Position numbers and translations under genes: made by a program. This document shows positions 42,512-52,115 of a stretch of 64,000 nucleotides of DNA, piece after piece. The stretch is from an uncultured Dorea sp. (lineage in GTDB: Bacteria; Bacillota; Clostridia; Lachnospirales; Lachnospiraceae): contig CANSCI010000002.1 of NCBI GenBank assembly GCA_947645355.1, forward strand, positions 1-64,000. The letters are read 5' to 3'. Position 1 is the stretch's first letter; every line of letters starts with the position of its first letter. Under the pieces are notes generated by a model. That model did not search any database. It was not told where the DNA came from and saw nothing but the letters and a program-made list of their open reading frames with translations.

Positions 42512-43648
42512 TCACGATTCATACAGATCCATCAGTTTCCCGCAGGATGCCTCAATATGATACCCGGTCTGCCAAAAGCTTCTGTCTATCCTGCCTTGGC
42601 CGTCTTCTTTCCTGGCCCTGGCCGTTCTATCCGCCTCTACGTCTGCTTTCTTAAGCGCTTCTGTCCAGATCCTCTCTTTAAGAGGCAGGAACTTCACCAG
42701 GCCGGTGATATCTGTCTCCTCCGTCACAGAATCTGATACCAGGCACCTAAGGCCGACAGCCTGAGCCTCTATCACAGAGATCGGAAGCCCTTCAAATATA
42801 GAGGGAAGGCAGAACACATCCATTGCCTGCAGCAAGTCCGGAATATCCTCCCGCCAGTCATAACACATCACATGTTCCTGCATTCCCAGCTCACCGACAA
42901 GCTTTCTCACTTCCGATATCTTTTCTCCCTGCCCGATCAGGATCAGATATAACCTTTGATCCTTTTCATGTGCTGTGGCAAAACACCTAACCAGAAATTC
43001 CTGATTCTTCTGATAGCTATACCTCCCTACATTGCCGACCACGATCCGATCCTTGATTCCAAGCCGGCCGCGGATCACTTCCCTCATCTCCCGACTATAA
43101 CGAAACCGCCGTGTATCTATAGCATTGGGAAGGATACGGATCCGATCCCTTGGAATATCCGGGGAAAAGAGCCAGTCTGCCGCCACCCGGGAACAGGCGC
43201 ACAGATCCGTCGCGTATTCCATAGAAAACCGGGCTTTGTAATCCATATGGTCTCTCCATAGCTTCTCCCGTTCTGCCGGATCTACAAAATCAAGCCCCGA
43301 ATTATGGGAATGGACAATGACCTTCGGAACCTTCATCTGCATCGCGATCTCTTCTATTAAGAATCCGCGCCAGGCACTTGTATGCAGATGGAGCACATCG
43401 AAGCCCTCCTCCAGAATACTCCTGATCTCCCTTGCAAATGCTTCTCTTCCATCTCTCTGGACACTATTCAGCTGATACACCGGGAACCTAAAACTCTCAT
43501 ATTCCTTAGTTGCCCTGAGACTGTCCGCCGATCTCGTTAGAAATGAAAACTCATACTTGGACTGATCAATATACGGTATATGGTTGAAAATATAGCGGTA
43601 TACACCGTTATGAATCTCCGGCGGCGTCATATGTAATATTTTCATCAT
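42512..43648 (-). CDS. GT4-type glycosyltransferase
   Basis: A 378-residue GT-B glycosyltransferase of family GT4/GT1 type. N-terminal lobe: MKILHMTPPEIHNGVYRYIF, then DVLHLHTSAWRG and VIVHSHNSG. C-terminal lobe: VGNVGRYSYQKNQEFLVRCF (typical start of the donor-binding half) and DVFCLPSIFEGLPISVIEAQAVGL, the E-x7-E motif that binds the nucleotide-sugar. It should add a sugar with retention of configuration on the cytoplasmic side. The ATG at 43648 is chosen because AGGAGG lies eight bases upstream; an earlier GTG overlaps that site. Confidence 0.87.
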   Translation of the reverse strand: MMKILHMTPPEIHNGVYRYIFNHIPYIDQSKYEFSFLTRSADSLRATKEYESFRFPVYQLNSVQRDGREAFAREIRSILEEGFDVLHLHTSAWRGFLIEEIAMQMKVPKVIVHSHNSGLDFVDPAEREKLWRDHMDYKARFSMEYATDLCACSRVAADWLFSPDIPRDRIRILPNAIDTRRFRYSREMREVIRGRLGIKDRIVVGNVGRYSYQKNQEFLVRCFATAHEKDQRLYLILIGQGEKISEVRKLVGELGMQEHVMCYDWREDIPDLLQAMDVFCLPSIFEGLPISVIEAQAVGLRCLVSDSVTEETDITGLVKFLPLKERIWTEALKKADVEADRTARARKEDGQGRIDRSFWQTGYHIEASCGKLMDLYES

Positions 43649-43732
43649 ATGCTGCACCTCCTACTTTCTTTTTTATCACGGCCTCCGCAGGCGACGGATC
43701 CTTCAGATCATAGAGCCTCCGATCTCTCCGGC

Positions 43733-45238
43733 TTAATCCTCTTCAGGTTTTACTATCCTGTCCAACCATTTTATGAGCTGTTGTACCACAGCCGCCGAGG
43801 CTCTTCCCTCATCATAAGAACCATATTGTTCCAAAAATCCGCCTAATTCTTTTTTATAGCTCTCTTCATCAAACTCTCTGATCTTCCTGCACAGTTCTTC
43901 ATTACTGAATGCTTCTATATATGGCATCTGTCCGAAAGGAAGATAGTAGCCCCGCTCTTTTTGATACTTGTCCAGATCCGGATGGAACAAAAAAACAGGC
44001 TTCTTCTGAAGGGAAAAATCCCACATAATGGACGAATAGTCCGTGATCAGGATATCCGCAACAGCCAGTAATTCCTGGACATCCTCATAGGCCGTCACAT
44101 TGATCCATTCATCGCACCAGGAATATCTCCTTTCAGGATTCTTCTCATAAGGATGGAATCTTATAAAATGCCGGAATCTCTTCCCAAATCTTTCTTCTAA
44201 GGCCTGCCCAATCTCTTCCATCCTGAGGATTTCCTCCTTCATCATGCAGACATCTTTACCGGAACCCTGAATTTCTTCTGTTCCTGAAGCTTCCCGGTAA
44301 GTAGGCGCAAAAAGTACAATCCTCTCTTCCGGCCCTACCCGGTACAGTTCCTCGATCTTTCTTCTTCTCTCCCCTGCTTTCCAGAAAATATCGTTCCTGG
44401 GATACCCACACTCCAAAATCTCTCCCTGATAATGAAAGGCGCTCCGATACAAACGGCTGTTGAAGCTTGTCGGGGATACCATGACATCTTCCATCCCTGA
44501 ATTCATCTCGCAAAGATCCAGATAGGAAACCGGAAGCCCTTCCGCATCAAATTCGATCTTCTTTAAGGGACCCCCGCCATGCCAGGTCTGCATATAAAAC
44601 TGTCCGCCCCTTTTTCTGGTAAGATAACTTTTATGCTGATTGTCTATCCAGATCTTCGCGGTACCAAGCTCATAATAATGCTCGTAGGAACCGTACTGAA
44701 CCGTGCGTATTCCTTTCGGGAACTGTGCACGGCAATCATTCGTAAGCCACACCAGATCCAAAGGACGTTCTTCTTTTACCCCCGACCTCCCCTTCAGTAG
44801 CTCTAATGCAATATATTTGGGATTCCCGCCGAAGCCGTATCCGTCACGATGTGATAACACAATTTTATCTTCTGATACCGGAAACTCCCAGATCTCCTTG
44901 TACATCTGCTCCATCAGCATGGAAACTGTACAGTATGCCTGAAATCCTTTCTTTTCCAAATACTCTTTTATCTGCATTTCATATCTTGGCATTACTGATA
45001 TGATCACGTAAGAGTCCTCCCGGACATTGCAATATTCCGTTATCTCTTTGACGGGATACCCACGCAGAGAATCCGGATTCCCTTTTCTGTCGGACACCGC
45101 AATGCCAATCTGGCGCCCGTGCAGATATGGGTCTAAGAGGCACAATAGATCCCCTGCCACCCCTCCGGCCCCATAGATCAAGATATATTGATATTTTTTG
45201 AAATGTTCTGATAACTTTTCTAAAAAAACAGACTTCAT
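43733..45238 (-). CDS. TagF-like CDP-polyol phosphotransferase with N-terminal Rossmann domain
   Basis: A 501-residue protein. Residues about 15-115 are a Rossmann-like module (YILIYGAGGVAGDLLCLLD, AVSDRKG, YVIISVMPRYEMQIKEYLEKKGF). Residues about 145-495 match the Glyphos_transf domain of teichoic-acid polymerases: WLTNDCRAQFPKGIRTV, QTWHGGGPLKKIEFD (conserved HG), RNDIFW, VLFAPTYRE, FIRFHPYE, and ILITDYSSIMWDFSLQKKPVFLF (D.SS motif). Enzymes of this family link glycerol- or ribitol-phosphate units from CDP donors at the membrane. The ATG at 45238 begins right after the SDR stop (TAAAATG); a GTG four codons earlier is possible. Confidence 0.83.
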   Translation of the reverse strand: MKSVFLEKLSEHFKKYQYILIYGAGGVAGDLLCLLDPYLHGRQIGIAVSDRKGNPDSLRGYPVKEITEYCNVREDSYVIISVMPRYEMQIKEYLEKKGFQAYCTVSMLMEQMYKEIWEFPVSEDKIVLSHRDGYGFGGNPKYIALELLKGRSGVKEERPLDLVWLTNDCRAQFPKGIRTVQYGSYEHYYELGTAKIWIDNQHKSYLTRKRGGQFYMQTWHGGGPLKKIEFDAEGLPVSYLDLCEMNSGMEDVMVSPTSFNSRLYRSAFHYQGEILECGYPRNDIFWKAGERRRKIEELYRVGPEERIVLFAPTYREASGTEEIQGSGKDVCMMKEEILRMEEIGQALEERFGKRFRHFIRFHPYEKNPERRYSWCDEWINVTAYEDVQELLAVADILITDYSSIMWDFSLQKKPVFLFHPDLDKYQKERGYYLPFGQMPYIEAFSNEELCRKIREFDEESYKKELGGFLEQYGSYDEGRASAAVVQQLIKWLDRIVKPEED

Positions 45239-45239
45239 T

Positions 45240-46289
45240 TTATTCACCACAATTTCTCATAGAAATAATCATTCTCTTATACATGGTAAGAAGATCCGTT
45301 TCCGGTCTCCATCCCAGCCTCCTAAGCTTCGCCGTATCCAGGTTCATCTTCAGTACCGGTGCATACCCCAGCTCCTTCTGCCGTTCTTTATCCGGTTCCA
45401 CATGTACGCAGATCTTCCCCTCTGCACACCCCGCTGCAACTAATTCGGCCATCTCCCTGATGCTGCAGTAAGTAGATTCATTGGCCCCATTATACGCCTC
45501 TCCGTCGGCCCCTTTTGTCAGTACAGTCAAGATCGCCGTACAGGCGTCCGCCAGATACAGGTAACTCCTTCTGGTTTCTCCCGCCGTATGCAGCACAATA
45601 TCCTTTCCTTCTGTCACACATCTGGCAAACTCGGCAAATACACGGGAATCATGATATTCTACTCCCGGCCCGAATGTCTGTGTCAGCCGGAGTACCCGGA
45701 CAGGCACCTGGAATTCTGAAAAATACGCGGCACACATACTCTCACACAGCCGCTTGCCCTCCGGGTAGGAAGAACGCACCGCCATCGTATCCAGATCCGT
45801 CCCGTGGAACTCCCCGATCTTCTCATCCGTCTTGGGCGCGCCGTACACTTCCATCGTAGAAAGATACACAAAGCCTTTTACTGAGTGCTTCCTGGCAATC
45901 TCCAGCATCCTTCTGGTTCCCTCTGTCGATGTATAGATAACCTTCACCGGATGCGCCGAAAAGTCCCTGCTTGAAGTAACACTTGCCGCATGGATCATAT
46001 AATCCGCCCTTTCACCCGCCAGATCCTCTTCACCTAATTCTGTAATATCCGAGCAGATATACCTTACCCTGCTGCCCAAATCTTCCCAGGCACGGCGCGC
46101 CTTCTTACTGTCACGGACAACTGCCAGAACCCTGCACCCGCAATGCTGTACAAGAAACCGTACAAGATACTTTCCGATCAGTCCTGTGGCTCCGGAGACC
46201 AACACCGTACTGCCCGCAAGCCGTATGCGATCCACCCTTTTTGCGATATATTCCATATCTTCCTGTATGATCCGCTCTTTCTCCTGCAT
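45240..46289 (-). CDS. NAD-dependent epimerase/dehydratase (extended SDR)
   Basis: A 349-residue extended SDR: VLVSGATGLIGKYLVRFL (NAD loop), MIHAASVTSSRDF, YLSTMEVYG, catalytic YPEGK, and LRLTQTFGPG with YLADACTAIL. The overall plan equals the SDRs at 37427 and 13713. It directly follows an intact IspD-family gene and precedes the TagF-like gene in transcription order, so cytidylyltransferase, SDR and polymerase form a module reminiscent of TarI-TarJ-TarL of teichoic acid synthesis. TarJ is a different dehydrogenase family, so this analogy is functional only. Confidence 0.82.
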   Translation of the reverse strand: MQEKERIIQEDMEYIAKRVDRIRLAGSTVLVSGATGLIGKYLVRFLVQHCGCRVLAVVRDSKKARRAWEDLGSRVRYICSDITELGEEDLAGERADYMIHAASVTSSRDFSAHPVKVIYTSTEGTRRMLEIARKHSVKGFVYLSTMEVYGAPKTDEKIGEFHGTDLDTMAVRSSYPEGKRLCESMCAAYFSEFQVPVRVLRLTQTFGPGVEYHDSRVFAEFARCVTEGKDIVLHTAGETRRSYLYLADACTAILTVLTKGADGEAYNGANESTYCSIREMAELVAAGCAEGKICVHVEPDKERQKELGYAPVLKMNLDTAKLRRLGWRPETDLLTMYKRMIISMRNCGE

Positions 46290-46375
46290 CCCGCCCTATC
46301 TCCTCTCTTCAAAGCCTTCGCACTCCGTACTGCCCGATCCTCTCCGCATCCCATACTGCCTGGCCGCACTCCGCA

Positions 46376-47092
46376 TTACTCTAACTGCTGGTTTTCTCTC
46401 GCATCATACAGCGCCCGGAACATGTAGAAATCATCCGGCGTTGTAATTTTAATATTTTCAGAGGAGCACTCTACGACATGCATATTCTTTCCATATGCCC
46501 GCATCAGAGTACAGGAATCAATCATGTCCGTATGGCCGTCTCTCACTGCCTGCTCCTGCGCTTCTAATAGTTCCTTAAGCCAAAAGCTCTGGGGCGCCTT
46601 GGCAAGACGGGAATGTTTCCTGTCTGCCACTTCACTGATGTTATTCTCGTCATCCGTCAGCACAAATGTCTCTTGGGCGGGCGCGCATGTAACCGCCGAC
46701 CCATACTCCTTCACAGCAGCAATGTTCTCGCTGATGATCCGGTCATTGATCAGCGGGCGGACACCGTCATGCACCAGAACTACGTGCCCGTCCGTCCCAT
46801 ACAGCTCTGCCGCTGCTTTGACTCCGTTATAGATGGATAACTGCCCTGTGTTCCCTCCCGGAACGATCTTCCTGATTTTATCCAGCCTGTATCTGTACTG
46901 CATCTCTTCCATATATGGGATCCAATCCTCAAGACACGCAACAATAACCGCATCTATCTCTTTATGATACTGGAAAACTTCAATCGTATGTACGATAATC
47001 GGTTTCCCGTGGATCAGCAGGAATTGCTTCGGCCTGTCTTTCGAATTCATCCTCTTCCCCGAACCGCCGGCGAATATAACAGCAATATTCAA
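46376..47092 (-). CDS. IspD/TarI-family cytidylyltransferase
   Basis: A 238-residue IspD-family enzyme with the full loop AGGSGKRMNSKDRPKQF, VHDGVRPLI and NIKITTPDDFYMFRALYD. The start is a TTG at 47092 with a GGGGG site eight bases upstream; no ATG would keep the conserved first strand NIAVIFAGGSG. It lies upstream of the SDR at 45240 and is one of three copies in the locus. CDP-activation of a polyol or sugar phosphate is the likely role. Confidence 0.82.
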   Translation of the reverse strand: MNIAVIFAGGSGKRMNSKDRPKQFLLIHGKPIIVHTIEVFQYHKEIDAVIVACLEDWIPYMEEMQYRYRLDKIRKIVPGGNTGQLSIYNGVKAAAELYGTDGHVVLVHDGVRPLINDRIISENIAAVKEYGSAVTCAPAQETFVLTDDENNISEVADRKHSRLAKAPQSFWLKELLEAQEQAVRDGHTDMIDSCTLMRAYGKNMHVVECSSENIKITTPDDFYMFRALYDARENQQLE

Positions 47093-47119
47093 TTGCTTTT
47101 CCCCCTTTATCCTTACATT

Positions 47120-49084
47120 TTAATAAATGGTGTAATAATTGTGAATGCCCCGCTCTTCTAATAATTCAGCGACTCTGTCCTGGTTCTCCTTACTGAGACA
47201 CAGAATCAATCCAAATTCTTCGTCCTGCTTCAATTCAGACAGCCAGATCACGGGTTTTCCATAAAAGGCATCCATCTTCTTCTGCCCGTCTGAGATCACA
47301 AACGCGGCAGTATCCCTTATACATTCAATGCATCGCTTTGCCACTTCTCCTGTCCCATATACATACCACTTTTTATACTTCTGCCTGCACCTTTCTGCCG
47401 CCATCGAAACAGAGATGAGCTCTTTATATTCCAGCAGGTTGGAATACAGGCCATACTTTTCCACAAGCCATCCCATCAGTGTCTTCAGATAATAATGATA
47501 GTTTGTCTCATTCATAGAAGCATAAAAGGTACTTTCAATGATTCCTGTCAGATGTCCGCTGTCCTGAACAATATAACTCCAAAGATACGGATAGATGTCC
47601 TGCGGTACAACATCCCCTTCAGACTGTATATCTACTCTTTCCCTGAAAGAATCAATCACAGACGCCCGAATCCAAAAATTACCGGTGATATGCACCGGCG
47701 GGATTTCTTCGTCCGTTACGGCCTGCAGCCCAAGCTTCCCAATCCAGCCCTTTACCTCCTCATACCGGTTCTCCCAGCCGAGTCCAAGTTTCCCCAGCCA
47801 CATACTGAAGATCGGCGCCGGATGCATCAGCATTCCCAGATAAGGCTTTGTGTCTAACAGACTTACTACTTCCTCAACATACGCCGCATCCCTGGCCAGA
47901 TTCTCCCACACATTAAAAAAATAGGATTTGCCTGTACACCCCGGCAGCTGGTCAGAAGACAGATCCGTATCATGGAGCAGACAGATATACTGATATTTTT
48001 CCGTATTTATCATCTGCAGGATCTCAGCATCAGACTGCACGGACATTGTGACTGTAAATCCCTGTTTCTGATAGTATACCATAATATCTGCCTGATCCGC
48101 AGCAATCAAAATATCACAGGCTCCCTTAATCCTTCCCAAATATTCACATACTTCTTCTGCCGCATTCATCCACCGCGCCCTGACACAAAGTATTACATGA
48201 GTACGGTGCTTTTCTCCTCTGCCTCCCAGAACGTATTGAAGTCCCAGGCTTCTCTGCAGTTCCGTGTGGTTTTGCGTCCGGATCAGATTCTTCCAGATTA
48301 GTTCCACATCATAATCCGTATACTTGTCTATATAGTCAATACTTGAAAATAAATTTTCCTGTGTCTGATAATACAGCGTATTGTATGTCAGCTGCTTTCG
48401 CTTTAAAAACGGGAAATTCCGTTTTCTGATCATCTCATAGGACAGATAGTCGCACTGAAAAAACTGATTCCGCAGGTTCTCCGTTTCATTCGGCTGCGTA
48501 TCCGCATATGTCCCCCAGGTATATCCAAGGTCAGAAAAATATTTTGTAAGCTGCCGCTCATACTGCTTCACCACGGTCATATAGTCGCTGTAATACGGCA
48601 TGTCCTCCCAATAGCTCTGAAATTCCCTGCTATGAAGCATCGGAGCCTGAAAAACATAAAAAAAAGACAAGATGTGCTCCGGATCCCTCCCCGTCACTCC
48701 ATAGGCGCCTGCCCCGCGCTGCATTAAGCCCCAGAAATCCAGATGTCTGGATTCCATCTCTGCAAAGATCCCGGTGATATCATCAAAGGGGCCGTAAAAA
48801 GAATCATTTGCCAGAATAAGCTCATCATACCGTCTTAGTTCGTCCCAGCCTATCAAATTACACAGCGCATCCTTAAACCCGCCGGCATCCAGCCCTACAT
48901 TTTCCCGGTAGAAAATATGATCCGCATGGTCTGTCAGATTATAGAGCCCTTTTTCTATCCGGGGCATATTGCAGACAACAGCGACAGTCCCGGCGATGGG
49001 ACGCACGCTCCGGAGGAAATAGCCGATATAATCATCTATAATATTTTGTCTGTCGTACGTAAGATATATGAATAATCTGCGCAT
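47120..49084 (-). CDS. RgpF-like rhamnan synthesis protein, tandem domains, C-terminal Rossmann
   Basis: A 654-residue protein of the rhamnan synthesis F family (PF05045). The first half, about 1-250, holds the classic pattern LFIYLTYDRQ, FYRENVGLDAGGFKDAL, YDELILANDSFYGPF and LDFWGLM. The second half, about 300-540, repeats the later part of the fold (YICLLHDTD, KPYLGMLMHPAPIF, ITGNFWIRASVID, VQDSG). The last 90 residues are a Rossmann module (WYVYGTGEVAKRCIECI, GLILCLSKENQDRVAELLEERG). RgpF proteins transfer rhamnose or modify rhamnan-type cell-wall polysaccharides. The neighbour at 49089 is a shorter relative. Confidence 0.8.
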   Translation of the reverse strand: MRRLFIYLTYDRQNIIDDYIGYFLRSVRPIAGTVAVVCNMPRIEKGLYNLTDHADHIFYRENVGLDAGGFKDALCNLIGWDELRRYDELILANDSFYGPFDDITGIFAEMESRHLDFWGLMQRGAGAYGVTGRDPEHILSFFYVFQAPMLHSREFQSYWEDMPYYSDYMTVVKQYERQLTKYFSDLGYTWGTYADTQPNETENLRNQFFQCDYLSYEMIRKRNFPFLKRKQLTYNTLYYQTQENLFSSIDYIDKYTDYDVELIWKNLIRTQNHTELQRSLGLQYVLGGRGEKHRTHVILCVRARWMNAAEEVCEYLGRIKGACDILIAADQADIMVYYQKQGFTVTMSVQSDAEILQMINTEKYQYICLLHDTDLSSDQLPGCTGKSYFFNVWENLARDAAYVEEVVSLLDTKPYLGMLMHPAPIFSMWLGKLGLGWENRYEEVKGWIGKLGLQAVTDEEIPPVHITGNFWIRASVIDSFRERVDIQSEGDVVPQDIYPYLWSYIVQDSGHLTGIIESTFYASMNETNYHYYLKTLMGWLVEKYGLYSNLLEYKELISVSMAAERCRQKYKKWYVYGTGEVAKRCIECIRDTAAFVISDGQKKMDAFYGKPVIWLSELKQDEEFGLILCLSKENQDRVAELLEERGIHNYYTIY

Positions 49085-49088
49085 ATAT

Positions 49089-50360
49089 TTAACCCCAATG
49101 ATCCTCTTCCCACATTATTATGTAATTCCGGCATCCACGCTCTTCAAGCATTTCGGCAATTGCACGCTGCGCCGTCAACTTATAAACAGTGATAATTACC
49201 GCTTTTCTCTGCAGACATTCCAGCCTGTCCAGCTCTGTGACAGGGAGACATTCCACTACGGAATTCCCGTCACTTTTGCTGACAATAAATCCGGCCGGCT
49301 GAATATTTTCCTTTCGCAGCATAGACAAGCAAAGCTGCCCGATTTTCCCTGCACCATACAGATACACTTCCTTATTTCTTTTCGCGAATTCAATAACGCG
49401 CCCCTTGTTCCTTTTATAACAATCCAGTGCAGCCAAAGTGGTCACCGGGAAAAACACTTCAGCCTCTTTTAAAAGCAGATTCGCCGCATGCTGCAGATAA
49501 TTGATCTGCCTTGCAGCATAGGCTTCCGTCATCACAGTCCCTGTGTCATATCCTGCATCCTGCGCCACATAAGGGAAGAAACATTCAATTCCATAACTCA
49601 GGTAGCGGGGACTTTTCAAGCCCTCATCATTAAAATCCGAGTATTTCCAGCCATAGTGAAATAATTTCTGCAAAGCGTCCCGTTTGAACCAAAGAACTGT
49701 TCCTATTGTAATCGGAGGTTTCTCTTTCCTTATATCTGTATTCAAGTCAAACTTTCTTACAAGTTCCTCTGTAATTTCAAAAGAATCATGCCATCCATAC
49801 CCATACCATGTGCGAAAATGATCCCCCACCGGCTCCGGCGGTGCGAGTACTCCTAATGTGGGATGCTTCAAAAACAAACCCAGAATATGCCGGATATATC
49901 CCGCACTTCCGATCATATTTCCCCACAGATTTTCAATCCATAGTTCTGTATCCTTTTTCCATTCTGCATAATGCTCCTTTTTATCATGCAGAAAACAGAC
50001 ATACTTGTAATCTTTTATAAGATCTGCCCCGGCAACCAAAAGGGCACTCACATCCCGCCCCTGGTTCTCTTTCAAAATATACCGGATGCCTCCTCTGCCT
50101 GCTGCCTCCATATGCTTTCTGGTCTCTCCAAGAACCTCCTCTCTGGAGGAAATCAGACATACGTCGATCTCTTCCGGGATCCCGTCAATGTAAGGCCAAT
50201 ATACAGAGAGCGTGTCCTGGTAATACAAATAGACAATGATCACGGTATCCTGATATACCCCGCCTGGAATATCCTGCAGCAAAGCGTTTTGATCGGAAGA
50301 CCGGACATATATTAAATTTTTTTCATATCGGATATCATATACATTCCTCATCGAACACAT
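49089..50360 (-). CDS. RgpF-like rhamnan synthesis protein with C-terminal Rossmann domain
   Basis: A 423-residue protein. Residues about 15-290 match the RgpF family (VIIVYLYYQDTLSVYWPYID, YILKENQGRDVSALLVAG, YVCFLHDKK, GVLAPPEPVGDHF, IGTVLWFKRDALQKLF, FFPYVAQDAGYDTG) and align by eye with the second half of the 654-residue neighbour. The last 100 residues are a Rossmann module (VYLYGAGKIGQLCLSML, AGFIVSKSDGN, VIITVYKLTAQRAIAEMLEERG). The ATG at 50360 is preferred; GGAGGTG lies 13 bases upstream, inside a longer frame that has no better site. It ends four bases before the next gene. Confidence 0.78.
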   Translation of the reverse strand: MCSMRNVYDIRYEKNLIYVRSSDQNALLQDIPGGVYQDTVIIVYLYYQDTLSVYWPYIDGIPEEIDVCLISSREEVLGETRKHMEAAGRGGIRYILKENQGRDVSALLVAGADLIKDYKYVCFLHDKKEHYAEWKKDTELWIENLWGNMIGSAGYIRHILGLFLKHPTLGVLAPPEPVGDHFRTWYGYGWHDSFEITEELVRKFDLNTDIRKEKPPITIGTVLWFKRDALQKLFHYGWKYSDFNDEGLKSPRYLSYGIECFFPYVAQDAGYDTGTVMTEAYAARQINYLQHAANLLLKEAEVFFPVTTLAALDCYKRNKGRVIEFAKRNKEVYLYGAGKIGQLCLSMLRKENIQPAGFIVSKSDGNSVVECLPVTELDRLECLQRKAVIITVYKLTAQRAIAEMLEERGCRNYIIMWEEDHWG

Positions 50361-50427
50361 GATGCTGCAGTCACCTCCGTTCAATATAATCAACCTTTAC
50401 ACCAGTTTTACAAGTAAAAAAGTTAAG

Positions 50428-50628
50428 TTAATTACTGAGCAAATACGTATAGATCTTTTCACCTATTGTCTGCGGTCTGTCCAGATTCGTCTGTTTTTCG
50501 TCAGATATATTTTCTCTTTCTATTCCGCTGACGCTTTTTTTATCTTCACGTCTGCCTGCGTCATCCCCTGAGCATTTTTTACGTTCTTGGGCACAGACTC
50601 CCGACGAACGGTACGTCGAATTTTTCAT
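50428..50628 (-). CDS. Small, highly charged hypothetical protein (66 residues)
   Basis: An ATG-initiated frame with GAGAGGA ten bases upstream, in the otherwise empty 311-base gap between the GT4 gene at 50672 and the RgpF-like gene. The peptide is rich in Lys, Arg, Glu, Asp, Ser and Gly, contains no hydrophobic segment except the C-terminal IYTYLLSN, and looks disordered. No family is recognised. It could be a genuine small gene, a remnant of a lost gene, or non-coding; direction and spacing fit the operon. Confidence 0.35.
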   Translation of the reverse strand: MKNSTYRSSGVCAQERKKCSGDDAGRREDKKSVSGIERENISDEKQTNLDRPQTIGEKIYTYLLSN

Positions 50629-50671
50629 ATGATCATATCCTCTCTCTGGTCTAATTATTGCAGCAGCTCTC

Positions 50672-52078
50672 TCACATTAGCCTTTTCAAAACATCCATAA
50701 CTCTATCGGCAAACCTCGTGGCAGTAAACCATGTCTCATAAGTTTGTCTTGCATGTTCTGCAATTTCCTTCAACGTGCTCTGGTTCTCTAAACACCAACA
50801 AATCGTTTTTGCCAGTTCTTCTCTGTTTTCATTTTCAAAAACCAGGCCATTATACTTTTGCCTTATATACTTCGCTGTGCCTATCGTATCCGAAATAATA
50901 CATGGTCTTTTCATCATCATCGCTTCTGTTGCAACCAGCGGCAATGAATCACGGCGAGATGGGATGATTACAACATCTGTTTCGGAATATAATTCAAATA
51001 GCCTTTTTCGTGACAACTCCCCGAGATATTCACAATTAATGTTTTTATCAATACGGTTTCTAATTCTTTTCCCATATTCATCACCAAATGATTTCCCGGC
51101 AAATAAAAATCTACATTGCTTCCTTGTTTCTTCTGAAATAAAACATAATGCATCAAGCAATACGTCTATACCCTTCAAAGAAATATGCGGCGCAATCAGC
51201 GCAAATGTTGTAATTCCCTTTTCCAAAAAAGAATCTGTCTCTTTATATCTGTCATCAATGCCATATGGCAGCACCTCTATTTGCTTTTCCGTATGGTAGG
51301 TTGTTAAAAAATTGCGCTTTGCCACATCACTGACAGCGCCAATAGTCAGGTTCTCATTCTCAATTCCTTCTGCAATCTCATCCTGCCAGTATTCATAGCT
51401 GCTATAGACGTCTATGCTTTCATGCAGCCACAAATACACCTTTCTCTTTCCTGCAAGCTTAATCGCACATCTTGCCATTACAATTGTATTTGCTAAAATA
51501 TAAGTATACTCGTTTGTCCACTCCAGATTTTCTCTACTCAAAGAATCAAGATTTTCCACAACGAGTACTTCTATCCCTTCTTTTAAAGAAATTTCCTCTA
51601 AAAACGCCTCTTCTGCATCTGGAACCGCAATCGTAACCTTATACCCTTTTTGTTTCAATACATGCGATAGAATTACGCTTGTGACGGGACCGCCATGATA
51701 CCCAAAATTATTTGACAATATCAACACACTCTCAGACAAGACATCCGTTCTGCAGACAGGCACTTCTATTGAAATGTTTCCAATGTAATCCAGAAAATGA
51801 ATAATCTTATCCGGTTGAACCCCCAGTTTGATTAACTGACTGCGCATTTCCACAGCAGCCTGACTCGTAATTACTATAAAATCATATTGATAACGCCGGA
51901 TATTCTGCGGATCGTCTACGGCATGCCCATCCACCAGAGTCCCCAAAAGCGCCTGGCTATTGTCAACTAAGGCAACAATCTCTGCTTTACTTTTACAAAA
52001 ATAATGCTTTACCTTACTGTATATTTCACCCAGGCCAAAAACAACAATCCTCAAACTGTCCTCCTTCTTGTTCATCAT
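50672..52078 (-). CDS. GT4-type glycosyltransferase with N-terminal Rossmann domain
   Basis: A 468-residue protein. The first 110 residues form a Rossmann-like module (RIVVFGLGEIYSKVKHYF, VDNSQALLGTLVDG, YDFIVITSQAAVEMRSQL). From about residue 115 a GT4 glycosyltransferase follows: VLILSNNFGYHGGPVTSVI, LANTIVMARCAIKLAGKRKVYLW, ALIAPHISLKGIDVLLDAL, and TDVVIIPSRRDSLPLVATEAMMM with the donor-binding acidic motif. The ATG at 52078 is preferred over a TTG seven codons earlier. Codon use is AT-rich compared with the left half of the glycan locus. Confidence 0.82.
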   Translation of the reverse strand: MMNKKEDSLRIVVFGLGEIYSKVKHYFCKSKAEIVALVDNSQALLGTLVDGHAVDDPQNIRRYQYDFIVITSQAAVEMRSQLIKLGVQPDKIIHFLDYIGNISIEVPVCRTDVLSESVLILSNNFGYHGGPVTSVILSHVLKQKGYKVTIAVPDAEEAFLEEISLKEGIEVLVVENLDSLSRENLEWTNEYTYILANTIVMARCAIKLAGKRKVYLWLHESIDVYSSYEYWQDEIAEGIENENLTIGAVSDVAKRNFLTTYHTEKQIEVLPYGIDDRYKETDSFLEKGITTFALIAPHISLKGIDVLLDALCFISEETRKQCRFLFAGKSFGDEYGKRIRNRIDKNINCEYLGELSRKRLFELYSETDVVIIPSRRDSLPLVATEAMMMKRPCIISDTIGTAKYIRQKYNGLVFENENREELAKTICWCLENQSTLKEIAEHARQTYETWFTATRFADRVMDVLKRLM

Positions 52079-52115
52079 CCTGTATCTTCCATCAATCAAA
52101 AATACAAGAATCTAT

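Noticed and set aside
41011-47092. IspD genes as isoprenoid (MEP pathway) enzymes
   Set aside because: Three copies among teichoic-acid-type and glycosyltransferase genes, with no IspF or other MEP gene, fit CDP-polyol synthesis better.
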